From Elusimicrobiota bacterium (GTDB lineage Bacteria > Elusimicrobiota > Elusimicrobia > Elusimicrobiales > Elusimicrobiaceae), in assembly GCA_012523635.1 (NCBI GenBank), contig JAAYTX010000038.1, forward strand, positions 1-32,258: a stretch of DNA of 32,258 bases. The letters are read 5' to 3'. The notes below the pieces were generated by a model that worked only from the letters and a program-made list of their open reading frames with translations, had not been told where the DNA came from and searched no databases. This document shows, in pieces, positions 1 through 8,652 of the stretch. Made by a program: the position numbers and the translations under genes. The first letter of the stretch is position 1, and each line of letters opens with the position of its first letter.

Positions 1-1497
1 CCCCTTTTCGCAGACGCCGTCAAAACCCTTGCCGCCGTTGCCGGGGCGCTTCACGTCGGCGAACTGGCCCTGCTCTATGGCCTTGAAGAGGCCGCTGCCG
101 GCCGTTTGCTCAAGCATGGACAGCGTCTCGTCCAGCACCTGCCTGGCGCGCTTCACCACGATGCCGTTGCGCCGGAACTCCATCTCGTCATAAAACCCTT
201 CCATGTTGTTCATCACGTAAAGCGCGTTCTGTATGGCCAGGTAACGGTCCTGCAGATGCGGGGTGTGTATGGCTTCGGTCAGCATCCCCAGCAGGTGTAT
301 GGACTGCCCCGTGGCCTTGGACACGAAGTTGAACAGCGTGTTCATGCCCAGCCCTCGGAAGATGTCGCCTGTCATGAACTTGGTGGGCGGCATGTATTTC
401 AACGGGGATTTGGGGAAAATTTCCCGTGCCATCTGCGCCTGCGCCAGCTCCATCAGGAAGCCGTTTTTAATCTCCGGATTCATCTCGTAGGCGTGGCCAA
501 GTCCCATCAGTTCCTCGGGCATGCCGGCGTTTTTGGCGAAGCGCTCGTTGATGAACTGCGAGGCCAGCACCGTGTGCGCCTTCTCCACAGCGTCGGACGT
601 GGTGAGGTAGTTGTCCTCGCCCGTGTTGATGATTATATCGGCCCGCGCGTTTATCATGCGCGAGAAATTCTGGTCCACGAAAGTGCGGTACATGTTTATG
701 TCGCGAAACAGGATGCCGTACATTGAGTCGTTGAGCATCATGTCCAGGCGTTCCAGCGCGCCCATGGCCGCTATTTCCGGCATGCACAACCCGGAGCAGT
801 AGTTCACCAGCCGCACGTAGCGCCCTATCTTCTCCGAGGTTTCGTCCAGCGCCGCGCGCATTATGCGGAAATTCTCCTGTGTGGCGTAGGTGCCGCCGAA
901 CCCCTCGGTGGTGGCCCCGAAAGGGACATAATCCAGCAGGCTCTGTGCGGTGGTCCTTATGACGGCTATCACATCCGCGCCCTGCTCCGCCGCGGCCTGC
1001 GCCTGCTTCACGTCCTCGTAAATATTGCCTGTGGCCACTATCACGTACAGAAGCGGCGACTTTATGCCCTTGCTCTTCCCAAGGCGGCGGTTGCGCTCCC
1101 TGACGTTTCCACCTATCCGGGCGTCTATTTCGCGGATAATTGCGGCGGCCTTTTTCTCTATCTCGGAAAGCGGGGCCAGCGGCATCCTGGAAATATCCAG
1201 CCCGGCCGCTATTTCGGCGTTAAGCTCCGGCGCGGTCTTTCCGCGCGAAAGCAGGGCGCTGATGTAGATCCTGGCCGCGCCGGACTGCAGATTGCCGCGC
1301 AGGGAATCCACCACCATATTCGGCACGGGCACCCCGTTTGCGTCCGCGCCGTCCGCGCCCAGCAGGCGCAGCGTGGCGCGCTCCACTGTCACCGACGTGT
1401 GTCCCGCTATATATTTCTGAACCGGCGCGGCTATTTCCTGCGCCAGCTTTCTCGCCCGTTTTATTTTTGCTGCCGGAAGGCCCAGCTTAGCTTTCAT
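1..1497 (-). CDS. kamD: D-lysine 5,6-aminomutase alpha subunit (partial, 3' end cut)
   Basis: The reverse strand is open from an ATG at 1497 to the window edge: 499 codons with no stop. Family members are a little over 500 residues, so only about 20 C-terminal residues should be missing. The product is the large subunit of the adenosylcobalamin- and PLP-dependent mutase that moves the terminal amino group of beta-lysine (or D-lysine), giving 3,5-diaminohexanoate in fermentative lysine degradation. The N-terminus begins MKAKLGLPAAKIKRARKLA, and the last visible residues contain the conserved-looking ADVKRPGNGGKGF segment. A good Shine-Dalgarno (GGAGG) precedes the ATG, which lies inside the end of kamC (11-base overlap), so translation is probably coupled. 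The beta subunit kamE, which carries the B12 domain, is expected just beyond the left edge. Identification rests on recalled family sequence plus the surrounding pathway genes. Confidence 0.9.
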   Translation of the reverse strand, partial: MKAKLGLPAAKIKRARKLAQEIAAPVQKYIAGHTSVTVERATLRLLGADGADANGVPVPNMVVDSLRGNLQSGAARIYISALLSRGKTAPELNAEIAAGLDISRMPLAPLSEIEKKAAAIIREIDARIGGNVRERNRRLGKSKGIKSPLLYVIVATGNIYEDVKQAQAAAEQGADVIAVIRTTAQSLLDYVPFGATTEGFGGTYATQENFRIMRAALDETSEKIGRYVRLVNYCSGLCMPEIAAMGALERLDMMLNDSMYGILFRDINMYRTFVDQNFSRMINARADIIINTGEDNYLTTSDAVEKAHTVLASQFINERFAKNAGMPEELMGLGHAYEMNPEIKNGFLMELAQAQMAREIFPKSPLKYMPPTKFMTGDIFRGLGMNTLFNFVSKATGQSIHLLGMLTEAIHTPHLQDRYLAIQNALYVMNNMEGFYDEMEFRRNGIVVKRARQVLDETLSMLEQTAGSGLFKAIEQGQFADVKRPGNGGKGFDGVCEKG

Positions 1498-3085
1498 GTG
1501 TCTCCTCCATAATCTTAAGGGCGCGCGACGTTATGCGCCCGTCAAAACCCAAAATCTGCGCAATCTTCAAAGCGTCATATATTTTAGTTTTACCGGCATC
1601 GCGCCGCAATTGATAGCGCATATGCTGGTTTATTGTTTTAAGAGCGCCGGCCAAATCGCGCCGGGGCCCGCGCATGCGTTTTGCCAAAGCGGCGCCGTCC
1701 AGCCCCAGCATTCTGTAGAAAGCCGACCCTTTCGCCGCACGCAGGCCGGAAAAATGCGTGGCGATAAAAGCATAGATGCCTGAATCTGAACTGAAAGCCT
1801 CAATAATAGCCGACAACAGAGCCGATGCTTCCTCGGAATTCGTGGTGCGGGCGAACTCGTCCAGCAGGAACAGGCAGGGCCGCTCCTTAACAGCATAGGA
1901 TTGCATGAAAGAATGCAGTTCCAGCCCGAAACTGCTTAAACCGCCGGTCTGCGCCTGCACGCCATATCCGGCGTAATAAACGCCCTTGAACAGCACCGTG
2001 CGGAAAGCGTCAGCCGGAACAAAAAATCCGCATTGCGCCAGCAACTGCAATTGGGCCAGGGTTTTCAGCACCACGGTTTTGCCGCCCATGTTGGAACCGC
2101 TTACCACTGCCACGCGTCCGCCCGTGAAATCAAAACTCAGCGGCGTGTATTTAAGCCCCTTGGCGGCCAGCGCGGCTTCAAGCGGCAGCAGTCTACCGCC
2201 GCGCACGGCGATAGCCTTTCCCGACGACAGGAAGAGCGGCTTCGACAGCTTAAGGCTCAGCGCCATGCGGGCTTTTGCAAGAGCGCAGTCAAGCTTTTCA
2301 ACCGAGCGGATATAGGCGGCCAGCACGGCGCTTTCAGCATTCAGCGCAGAAGCCAAATCCCGCAAGACTGACGACTCAAGCCGCTTCTCCTCCCTGACCA
2401 GCTGCTCACGCCGTGCTGACAAAGACAGGAATTCGCCGCCGTGGACCGGCTTTGCAGTCATAGTGGAAGAGTCATAGCGTTCCAAAAATAACAGCCAGCC
2501 ATGCTCCTTGCAGGCCGGATGCCCGTCCGGAAGCAGTAAGAACTGCCGCGCGCCGAAATCCAGGCCCAGCTTTTTTTTGAGCGCCGAACATTCCGCCAAC
2601 CGTTCCTTCTCCAGGCCAAGGTCCAGCGCCCTGATTTCACCGCGCAGTTTTTTCAGCCCGGGACAATAAGCGTCGGCCAGATAAAATGTTTCCCCCCCGC
2701 CGCCCAGGCCAAGCCGGTCATACAGGCGCGGCGATTTCCATTCAAAACCGACAGCCTTTTTGAATGCCGGAGGCACGACCGCGCAAAGCCCGCGCACATG
2801 GTGCAACAATTTCTTGCACAACAGGATATCGGTTATGTCCGGCCTGAAATCCGCGCCACGCTCAAGCGCGGGAATATTTTTCAAATGGAACTCCGCCCTG
2901 TCCGCCGCCGACGGAGAACGGCGAATGAACGCCAGCCCCGCGTCAATCAGCCCGTATTCGGCATCCAGCGCCGGCTCGGACGAGAAAAATTCCCGCTCCT
3001 CCTTCTTTGCGCGGCCGTAAGGCGTAAGCGGCCTGAAATGCCCCAGCACAGCCTCTATCTCTGCAAACTCGCGGAAAGCGTCCAT
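1487..3085 (-). CDS. kamC: MutS-like ATPase, probable lysine 5,6-aminomutase reactivase ATPase KamC
   Basis: This 532-residue protein has a MutS-type ATPase domain in its C-terminal half: Walker A GSNMGGKT at about 330-337, Walker B LFLLDEFARTT with Asp-Glu at about 409-410, and an ATH switch histidine at about 444. The N-terminal 320 residues resemble the lever/clamp part of MutS, but the mismatch-recognition domain with its Phe-x-Glu motif is absent, so mismatch repair is unlikely. MutS-like genes beside kamDE in lysine-fermenting bacteria are annotated as the ATPase of a KamDE reactivase, by analogy with chaperones that swap damaged B12. The ATG at 3085 overlaps the kamB stop as TAATG and is preceded by GAGAGG. 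An upstream in-frame start at 3253 would lie inside kamB and was not used. Confidence 0.8.
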   Translation of the reverse strand: MDAFREFAEIEAVLGHFRPLTPYGRAKKEEREFFSSEPALDAEYGLIDAGLAFIRRSPSAADRAEFHLKNIPALERGADFRPDITDILLCKKLLHHVRGLCAVVPPAFKKAVGFEWKSPRLYDRLGLGGGGETFYLADAYCPGLKKLRGEIRALDLGLEKERLAECSALKKKLGLDFGARQFLLLPDGHPACKEHGWLLFLERYDSSTMTAKPVHGGEFLSLSARREQLVREEKRLESSVLRDLASALNAESAVLAAYIRSVEKLDCALAKARMALSLKLSKPLFLSSGKAIAVRGGRLLPLEAALAAKGLKYTPLSFDFTGGRVAVVSGSNMGGKTVVLKTLAQLQLLAQCGFFVPADAFRTVLFKGVYYAGYGVQAQTGGLSSFGLELHSFMQSYAVKERPCLFLLDEFARTTNSEEASALLSAIIEAFSSDSGIYAFIATHFSGLRAAKGSAFYRMLGLDGAALAKRMRGPRRDLAGALKTINQHMRYQLRRDAGKTKIYDALKIAQILGFDGRITSRALKIMEETHES

Positions 3086-3933
3086 TAATTTTTCCTCTCG
3101 AGAAACGGATTTGGCGCCACCAGCCTCATAGCCCGCGGCCCCAGCGCCCGGCAGAATTCTTTTTCGGGAACCTCGTTCAGCACGGGCACTATAAATCTCA
3201 AATTGAAAGGGCTCTGGAAATAAACTGAGCGGCCTGACGCAAAACGCCGCCACTGCGCGAGCGTCAAAAAGTTTTTGGTGTAATCCTCCAACAGGACGTC
3301 CCCGGCATCTTCAGGAAGCGCGGCGGCCCGTTCGGCGGTGAGCGCCCCGTCCACGCGCATGGTGCGGCGTTTCCCCGGCGAAGGCACCGCGGACAGCTCG
3401 GCCAGCAGCTGCAACTGCTGGCAGGCCGATGTAAAATTCTGCGCGTCCACTTTCGCCACATGCACCACTCCGCCCTCGGCGATGGCGGCCTGCGTCTGCC
3501 TGTTCAGCGCGCCGTCCACCAAAACAGTGTCCACGCCCTCCAGCGAAGACAGGAAAGCCAGCACCTCTGCGGCCTGCCCGTTGGTTTCAGGGCCTACCAG
3601 TTCCGCGAAACCAGGCCTTCCCGCGCGGAACACGCCTATCCTGCCCAGCACGGTCTTCCACGGAAACGCCTGGACGGCCTCCAGCGCCGCGTCGGAAACG
3701 GAAGCCATGGCGTCGGTGGTGACAAAGACGTCGCCCGCTCGCACGGCCACGCGCGGCTTGGCTATCGCGGTAAGCGAGCAATGCTGTTCGCCGTCCACCC
3801 CCACCGACATGAAGGCCGTCCCGCGTCCGCCAAGATGCGCCAGCGCGTAATTAAGAAAAGTGGTTTTACCCGCGTTCTTGGCCGAACCGGTGATGAAAGT
3901 AAGCCTGCCTTTCAACTGTTTCTCGATATTCAT
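3085..3933 (-). CDS. kamB: P-loop protein, probable lysine 5,6-aminomutase reactivase subunit KamB
   Basis: A 282-residue protein with an N-terminal P-loop, GSAKNAGKTT at residues 16-25, and an otherwise low-motif body that includes VDGALNRQTQ in mid-protein. It is the first gene of the leftward kamBCD run and its stop overlaps the kamC start by one base, so it is probably made in a fixed ratio with KamC. In known lysine-fermentation clusters (for example Fusobacterium) a gene of this kind lies with the MutS-like gene and kamDE and is annotated as the second reactivase subunit. The reactivase role is inferred from context and family, not from a catalytic motif. The ATG has no obvious Shine-Dalgarno. 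An extended -10 box lies 35 bases upstream. Confidence 0.72.
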   Translation of the reverse strand: MNIEKQLKGRLTFITGSAKNAGKTTFLNYALAHLGGRGTAFMSVGVDGEQHCSLTAIAKPRVAVRAGDVFVTTDAMASVSDAALEAVQAFPWKTVLGRIGVFRAGRPGFAELVGPETNGQAAEVLAFLSSLEGVDTVLVDGALNRQTQAAIAEGGVVHVAKVDAQNFTSACQQLQLLAELSAVPSPGKRRTMRVDGALTAERAAALPEDAGDVLLEDYTKNFLTLAQWRRFASGRSVYFQSPFNLRFIVPVLNEVPEKEFCRALGPRAMRLVAPNPFLERKN

Positions 3934-3945
3934 GGATGAGTACGC

Positions 3946-3964
3946 GGGCCGCGGATTTCGGCCC
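3946..3964. repeat. Inverted repeat in the kamB leader
   Basis: GGGCCG at 3946-3951 is mirrored by CGGCCC at 3959-3964 around a 7-base centre. It lies between the predicted leftward -10 element and the kamB start, roughly where transcription would begin. It could be an operator or a 5' leader hairpin; the sequence does not tell which. Confidence 0.35.
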
Positions 3965-3968
3965 TCTT

Positions 3969-3977
3969 AATATAACA
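3969..3977 (-). promoter_or_regulatory. Extended -10 element for kamBCD
   Basis: On the reverse strand the bases read TGTTATATT, a TG-N extended -10 hexamer 35 bases before the kamB ATG. No convincing -35 is seen. It faces away from the promoter of the rightward lysine operon, 30 bases from it, so the 130-base gap between kamB and the aminotransferase gene probably serves both transcripts. Confidence 0.45.
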
Positions 3978-4006
3978 TTTATGCGAGATGTTCATATCGC
4001 GGATTT

Positions 4007-4015
4007 TGTTATAAT
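4007..4015 (+). promoter_or_regulatory. Extended -10 element for the lysine-degradation operon
   Basis: TGTTATAAT is a perfect TG-N-TATAAT extended -10, 48 bases before the ATG of the first rightward gene. A matching -35 at normal spacing is not evident. A clear AAGGAG ribosome site at 4053-4058 follows, giving a leader of about 40 bases. Confidence 0.6.
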
Positions 4016-4063
4016 GTGTACGCGGTTTCTGCCTGTTTTCTACAACTGCCTCAAGGAGCATTC

Positions 4064-5308
4064 ATGACGGAAAAACTTACGCTTGCCAATTCGGAAAAAC
4101 TGTACAAAGAGGCCTGGGAACTTATTCCCGGAGCCATGATGGGCATACGACGCCCCTACAATTTCGTCCCCGGCGAATACCCGACGTTTTTCGACTCCGC
4201 CAAGGGAGGCAAAGTCACCGACGTGGACGGCAACGAGTACATAGACATGCTCTGCGCCTACGGCCCGATAATCATCGGCCACCGCGAGCGGGAGATAGAC
4301 AACGCGGTGATACGCCAGATAAAGGACAAGGGATTCTGCATGTCGCTAGTGCAGCCCGTGCAGAACGCGCTGGCAAAGCGCCTTCAGGCGCTGGTGCCCA
4401 GCTGCGAGAAATGCGCCTTCGTGAAAACCGGCTCCGACGCCACCACCACGGCGGTGCGCGTGGCGCGCGGCTTCACCGGAAAACTGAAGGTGCTGCGCTG
4501 CGGCTACCACGGCTGGCACGACTGGTGCGTGGAAGTAAAAGGCGGCATAGACAAGAAGTTCTACGAGGACGTCTACGAATTCGAGTACAACAACCTAGAG
4601 CAGCTGCGCGAACTGATGAAGCAGCACGGGCCCGAGACGGCGGCCATAATAGTGACCCCCGTAGGCCACCCGCTGGCACACGAGGTGCAGATGCCCAACC
4701 CCGGCTTCCTGGAAGGAGCTAAGGAACTGGCCCGCCAGTACGGCGCGGTGCTGATTTTCGACGAGATACGCAGCGGCTTCCGCGTGAACATCGGCGGGGC
4801 GCAGAAAGAGTTCGGAGTAACGCCTGACCTGTCGGTGTTCGGCAAGGCCCTGGCCAACGGCTACGCCCTGAGCGCCGTCGTGGGCAAGACAGAAATCATG
4901 AACGTGCTGGAACAGAAGGTGTTCCTGAGCTCCACATTCTTCCCCAATGCGCTGGACATGGTGGCCGCTATGGCCACGCTGGACTTCATGGAGCGCAACA
5001 AGGTGCAGGACGTCATCAAGGAGCGCGGAAACAAATTCGCCAAAAAAGTCTCCAAAATATTGGAGGAAAGCGGCGTCCCCTGCGACCTGTCCGGCGGACC
5101 CTGGATGCCTTTCATCACTTTCCGCAAGGACGACAAGCAGCTTTACAAGAAGCTCCGCACCGAGTTCTACACTCAGCTGATACGGCGCAAGGTTTTCCTG
5201 CAGCCCTATCACCACGGCTACATAGCCTACCGCCACTCCCCCAAAGACCTTACCTATGTGGCGAACATGATAGCCGAATCGCTTGAAGAAGCAAAAAAAT
5301 TAATGTGA
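4064..5308 (+). CDS. kat: Class III aminotransferase, probable (S)-3-aminobutyryl-CoA beta-transaminase
   Basis: A 414-residue PLP enzyme of the glutamate-1-semialdehyde aminomutase-like class III fold. Visible motifs are [14 protein letters not shown] (about 122-135), the cofactor aspartate in [10 protein letters not shown] (Asp233) and the Schiff-base lysine in [12 protein letters not shown] (Lys261). It is the first gene of an operon that otherwise encodes lysine degradation to acetoacetyl-CoA, and no 3-aminobutyryl-CoA ammonia-lyase (kal) gene is visible. In Candidatus Cloacamonas acidaminovorans a class III enzyme replaces Kal by transaminating 3-aminobutyryl-CoA with 2-oxoglutarate, giving acetoacetyl-CoA and glutamate. 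I infer the same role here. The fold is certain; the substrate is not. ATG 4064 was chosen because AAGGAG sits six bases upstream; an earlier in-frame start at 4016 adds an unlikely N-terminus. Confidence 0.68.
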   Translation: MTEKLTLANSEKLYKEAWELIPGAMMGIRRPYNFVPGEYPTFFDSAKGGKVTDVDGNEYIDMLCAYGPIIIGHREREIDNAVIRQIKDKGFCMSLVQPVQNALAKRLQALVPSCEKCAFVKTGSDATTTAVRVARGFTGKLKVLRCGYHGWHDWCVEVKGGIDKKFYEDVYEFEYNNLEQLRELMKQHGPETAAIIVTPVGHPLAHEVQMPNPGFLEGAKELARQYGAVLIFDEIRSGFRVNIGGAQKEFGVTPDLSVFGKALANGYALSAVVGKTEIMNVLEQKVFLSSTFFPNALDMVAAMATLDFMERNKVQDVIKERGNKFAKKVSKILEESGVPCDLSGGPWMPFITFRKDDKQLYKKLRTEFYTQLIRRKVFLQPYHHGYIAYRHSPKDLTYVANMIAESLEEAKKLM

Positions 5309-5316
5309 GGCATTTG

Positions 5317-6501
5317 ATGAACGACGAAATTCTGATAACAGACGCATTGCGCACCCCCGTAGGTTCTTTCTGCGGCTCGCTGTCCTCTTTCAGCGCCGCC
5401 TCGCTGGGCAAACTGGCTATAGAAGCCCTGCTAAAAAAACACGGCCTTTCACCGGAAGCGGTGGACGAAGTCATTCTCGGCTGCGTGCTGCAGTCGGCGC
5501 AGGGGCAGAACATAGCCCGCCAGTCGGCCATAGCGGCCGGCATCTCCAACACCCGCACGGCGATGACGATAAACATGGTGTGCGGCTCTGGCATGAGGGC
5601 GGTGGCAAGCGCGGCCCAGGCCATCAAATGCGGCGATTCCGAAGTGGCCATAGCGGGCGGCACCGAAAGCATGAGCAACGCCCCTTATGCGCTTAAAACC
5701 GCGCGCACGGGAATGCGCATGGGCAACAGCCAGTGCACCGACACCATGATAAGCGACGGCCTCTGGGACATTTTCAACGACTACCACATGGGCGTCACAG
5801 CCGAAAACGTGGCCGCCAAATACGGCATAACCCGCCAGGAGCAGGACGCTTTCTCGGCCCTCTCCCAGCAGAAAACCGGCAAGGCGCAGGCCGAAGGGAA
5901 GTTCAAGGACGAAATAATCCCCGTCTCCATACCGCAAAAGAAAGGCGACCCGCTTGTCTTCGACAAGGACGAATACCCCCGCCCGACCACCACGGCCGAG
6001 GTGCTGGCCAAGCTCAAGCCCGCATTCAAAAAAGACGGCACCGTTACCGCAGGCAACGCCTCCGGCATCAACGACGGCGCGGCCTGCCTGCTGCTCAGCT
6101 CCTCCGCCGGGGCCAAAAAGCACAATCTCAAGCCGGTGGCCCGCCTGGCCTCCTATGCCTGGCACGGAACCGACCCGGCCATCATGGGCGTCGGGCCAGT
6201 GGAAGCCGTTAAGCTGGCGCTTAAAAAAGCAGGCTGGACCCTCAAGGACGTGCAGCTTATCGAAGCCAACGAGGCTTTCGCCTCCCAGTCGCTGGCCGTG
6301 GCAAAGGACCTCGGCTTCGACCGCGAGATAGTGAACGTCAACGGCGGCGCCATAGCCATAGGCCACCCCATAGGCGCCAGCGGCGCCAGAATCATGACGA
6401 CGCTGATTCACGAAATGCGCCGCCGCAAGGCAAAAAAAGGCCTGGCCACGCTCTGCATCGGCGGCGGCATGGGCATTGCCGCCTGCGTAGAACTGCTGTA
6501 A
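5317..6501 (+). CDS. Acetyl-CoA C-acetyltransferase (thiolase)
   Basis: A 394-residue thiolase of normal family length. The nucleophilic cysteine is Cys89 in [11 protein letters not shown]. The C-terminal half carries the other two active-site blocks, [11 protein letters not shown] and [10 protein letters not shown], and the NEAFA block is also present. The enzyme interconverts two acetyl-CoA with acetoacetyl-CoA plus CoA. In this operon the useful direction is cleavage: acetoacetyl-CoA from the transaminase and CoA-transferase steps would be split to acetyl-CoA. The chosen ATG follows the previous stop by eight bases and has TGAGG at suitable spacing; a GTG at 5305 is in frame but overlaps the upstream gene and has no ribosome site. 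Confidence 0.9.
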   Translation: MNDEILITDALRTPVGSFCGSLSSFSAASLGKLAIEALLKKHGLSPEAVDEVILGCVLQSAQGQNIARQSAIAAGISNTRTAMTINMVCGSGMRAVASAAQAIKCGDSEVAIAGGTESMSNAPYALKTARTGMRMGNSQCTDTMISDGLWDIFNDYHMGVTAENVAAKYGITRQEQDAFSALSQQKTGKAQAEGKFKDEIIPVSIPQKKGDPLVFDKDEYPRPTTTAEVLAKLKPAFKKDGTVTAGNASGINDGAACLLLSSSAGAKKHNLKPVARLASYAWHGTDPAIMGVGPVEAVKLALKKAGWTLKDVQLIEANEAFASQSLAVAKDLGFDREIVNVNGGAIAIGHPIGASGARIMTTLIHEMRRRKAKKGLATLCIGGGMGIAACVELL

Positions 6502-6521
6502 CACCGGAGAAACCGCTATTT

Positions 6522-7175
6522 ATGAAACCAGTAATCACAACGCAGGAAGCCGCTAAGAAAATTAAAGACGGAGCCTCCATCATGGTCGGAGGCTTCATGT
6601 GCTGCGGCCAGCCGCTTTCGCTGCTGGACGCCATACTGGAAGCATGCACCAAAAACCTCACCGTCATCACCAACGACGCAGGCTTCCCGGATAAAGGCAT
6701 AGGCAAGCTCATCGTCGCGGGCCGCGTGTCCAAGCTGATAGCTTCGCACATCGGCCTGAACCCCGTGGCGGGGCAGAAAATGAACTCCGGCGAAATGAAA
6801 GTGGAGCTGGTGCCCCAGGGCACGCTGGCCGAGCGCATACGCAGCGCCGGCGCCGGCCTGGGCGGCGTGCTTACCCCTACAGGTATAGGAACCAAGGTGG
6901 AGGAATGCAAGCAGAAGGTCATGATAGACGACCAGGAATTCCTGCTTGAGCTTCCGCTCAAAGCCGATTTCGCTCTGCTGAAAGCCACTACCTGCGACAG
7001 GCAGGGCAACTGCTTTCTCGCCAAATCCGAAAAGAACTTCAACACCGTGATGGCCATGGCCGCCGACGAAGTGATCGCCGAGGCTGAAAACGTGGTCGAA
7101 ATCGGCCAACTGGACCAGGACAGGGTCACCATCCCCGGCGTCTTCGTCCAGACTATAGCGGAGGCCCGCAAATGA
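6522..7175 (+). CDS. Acetoacetate CoA-transferase subunit A (AtoD-like)
   Basis: A 217-residue subunit of a family I CoA-transferase (AtoD/ScoA type). The N-terminal glycine motif IMVGGFMCCGQP (about 20-31) and the TPTGIGTKVEE segment fit the alpha subunit, which helps form the CoA site with the beta subunit. The likely reaction is transfer of CoA from acetyl- or butyryl-CoA to the acetoacetate released by Kce. A GGAG lies upstream of the ATG. The last four bases overlap the subunit B start (ATGA), matching stoichiometric translation of the two halves. The acyl donor cannot be read from the sequence. Confidence 0.88.
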   Translation: MKPVITTQEAAKKIKDGASIMVGGFMCCGQPLSLLDAILEACTKNLTVITNDAGFPDKGIGKLIVAGRVSKLIASHIGLNPVAGQKMNSGEMKVELVPQGTLAERIRSAGAGLGGVLTPTGIGTKVEECKQKVMIDDQEFLLELPLKADFALLKATTCDRQGNCFLAKSEKNFNTVMAMAADEVIAEAENVVEIGQLDQDRVTIPGVFVQTIAEARK

Positions 7176-7831
7176 ACGACGAACAGAAACGCGAACGCAT
7201 TGCAAAACGCATAGCGCTGGAACTGCCTGAAAACGGCCTGGTAAACCTCGGCATAGGCATGCCCACCCTTGTGGCCAACTACCTGCCTGACGGCAAGAAC
7301 ATCTTCTTCCACTCCGAAAACGGCTACATCGGCCTTGGACCGGCGCCCGAGCAGGGGCGTGAAGACTGGAGCATAGTCAACGCCGGAGGAAAACCCGTCA
7401 GCATAGTACCCGGCGGCTGCTTCTTCGACTCGGCCACCTCATTCGCCATCATACGCGGCGGGCACGTGGACGCCACGGTGCTGGGCGCCCTAGAAGTCGA
7501 TGAAAAGGGCAACCTGGCCAATTACATGATTCCCGGCAAGATGGTGCCCGGAATGGGCGGCGCGATGGACCTGGTGGTGGGTGCAAAAAAGGTCATCATC
7601 GCCATGGAGCACGTCAACAAGAAAGGCGAGCCCAAAATCCTCAAGCAGTGCCGCCTGCCGCTGACGGCCAAAAACCAGGTGGACATCGTAGTCACCGAGA
7701 TGGCTTTCATCCGCGTCTCGCACGAAGGCCTGGTGCTGGAGGAAATAGGAGAGGGCTTCACGGTGGAGCAGGTGCAGGCCGCCACCGAGGCTAAACTCGT
7801 GGTGGCGCACACGCTGGGGAAATTCTCATGA
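7172..7831 (+). CDS. Acetoacetate CoA-transferase subunit B (AtoA-like)
   Basis: A 219-residue beta subunit of the same family I CoA-transferase. It carries the catalytic glutamate in the hallmark SENG motif (Glu49), the GIGMPT segment just before it, and GGAMDLVVGAKKVI in mid-protein. The glutamate forms the glutamyl-CoA thioester during ping-pong transfer. ATGA overlaps tie it to subunit A upstream and to kce downstream. Its function in the pathway is activation of free acetoacetate so that thiolase can cleave it. Butyrate-acetoacetate and acetate-acetoacetate transferases cannot be separated by eye. Confidence 0.9.
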   Translation: MNDEQKRERIAKRIALELPENGLVNLGIGMPTLVANYLPDGKNIFFHSENGYIGLGPAPEQGREDWSIVNAGGKPVSIVPGGCFFDSATSFAIIRGGHVDATVLGALEVDEKGNLANYMIPGKMVPGMGGAMDLVVGAKKVIIAMEHVNKKGEPKILKQCRLPLTAKNQVDIVVTEMAFIRVSHEGLVLEEIGEGFTVEQVQAATEAKLVVAHTLGKFS

Positions 7832-8649
7832 ACGGACAGGTAATAATCACCTGCGCCATAACCGGCGCCGAAACAACCCGCGAGCACAACCCGGCCCTGC
7901 CGATGACGCCGGAAGAAATAGCGTCCGCCGCGGCGGATGCGCGGCGCGCCGGAGCGGCGGTGCTGCACCTGCACGTGCGCGATGAAAAGGGCGCGCCCAC
8001 GCAGTCGCTTGACGTCTTCAAGAAGACCATAGGCCTTATACGCAAGAAGACCGACATAGTGGTGGAAGTGACCACTGGCGGCGCGGTGGGAATGACGCCC
8101 GAGGAACGCCTGCAGCCGGTCACGCTGGAGCCGGAAATGGCCTCGCTTGACTGCGGCACGGTGAATTTCGGCGACGAATACATAGTCAACACCCTGCCCA
8201 CCATGCGCGAGTTCGCCTCAGCCATGAAAAAGCACAGGGTGCGCCCGACGCTGGAATGCTTCGACCTCTCTCATATCTACGCTTCCCATGTCCTCATTAA
8301 AGAAGGGCTGATAGCCCCGCCCTTTCATTACGGCCTGGTGCTGAATGTGCCGGGCGGCGTGCGCTACGAACCCGAGGTGCTGGACTTCTTCGTGCGCAAG
8401 CTCCCGCAGGGCAGCTTCTGGACGGCCATGGGCATAGGCCGCGCCTCGCTGCCGGTGGTGTACAACACGCTGGCCATGGGCGGCTGCATCAGAGTGGGTT
8501 TTGAGGATAATGTGTACTACTCAAAAGGGGTGCTGGCAAAAAGCAACGCCGAGCTGGTTGAACGCGCCGCCAGGCTGGGCAGGGAGGCCGGGCTCACGCC
8601 CGCGTCACCCTCGGACGTAAGAAAATTACTGCAATTAAGGGAGGCTTGA
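7828..8649 (+). CDS. kce: 3-keto-5-aminohexanoate cleavage enzyme
   Basis: A 273-residue BKACE-family (beta-keto acid cleavage) TIM-barrel protein of typical length. The zinc site is visible as HLHVRD (His47, His49) and a downstream acidic ligand in GFEDN (Glu226), with further family motifs VTTGG (about 81-85) and ECFD. Kce condenses 5-amino-3-oxohexanoate with acetyl-CoA and cleaves it to acetoacetate plus 3-aminobutyryl-CoA. The BKACE family has many substrates, but the position between CoA-transferase and kdd genes makes the lysine assignment strong. Its ATG overlaps the upstream stop (ATGA). Confidence 0.92.
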   Translation: MNGQVIITCAITGAETTREHNPALPMTPEEIASAAADARRAGAAVLHLHVRDEKGAPTQSLDVFKKTIGLIRKKTDIVVEVTTGGAVGMTPEERLQPVTLEPEMASLDCGTVNFGDEYIVNTLPTMREFASAMKKHRVRPTLECFDLSHIYASHVLIKEGLIAPPFHYGLVLNVPGGVRYEPEVLDFFVRKLPQGSFWTAMGIGRASLPVVYNTLAMGGCIRVGFEDNVYYSKGVLAKSNAELVERAARLGREAGLTPASPSDVRKLLQLREA

Positions 8650-8652
8650 AAC

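Noticed and set aside
106-726. Forward-strand open frame opposite kamD
   Set aside because: It is antisense to a clearly conserved enzyme gene; its peptide is rich in His, Val and Arg, typical of GC-rich shadow frames.
1487-3085. DNA mismatch repair MutS
   Set aside because: Only the ATPase half is MutS-like, the mismatch-recognition domain is missing, and the gene lies inside the kamB-kamD run, where this family serves the aminomutase.
4595-6504. Long reverse-strand open frames opposite the aminotransferase and thiolase genes
   Set aside because: They run antisense to conserved catalytic blocks, have no ribosome sites and no recognisable domains.
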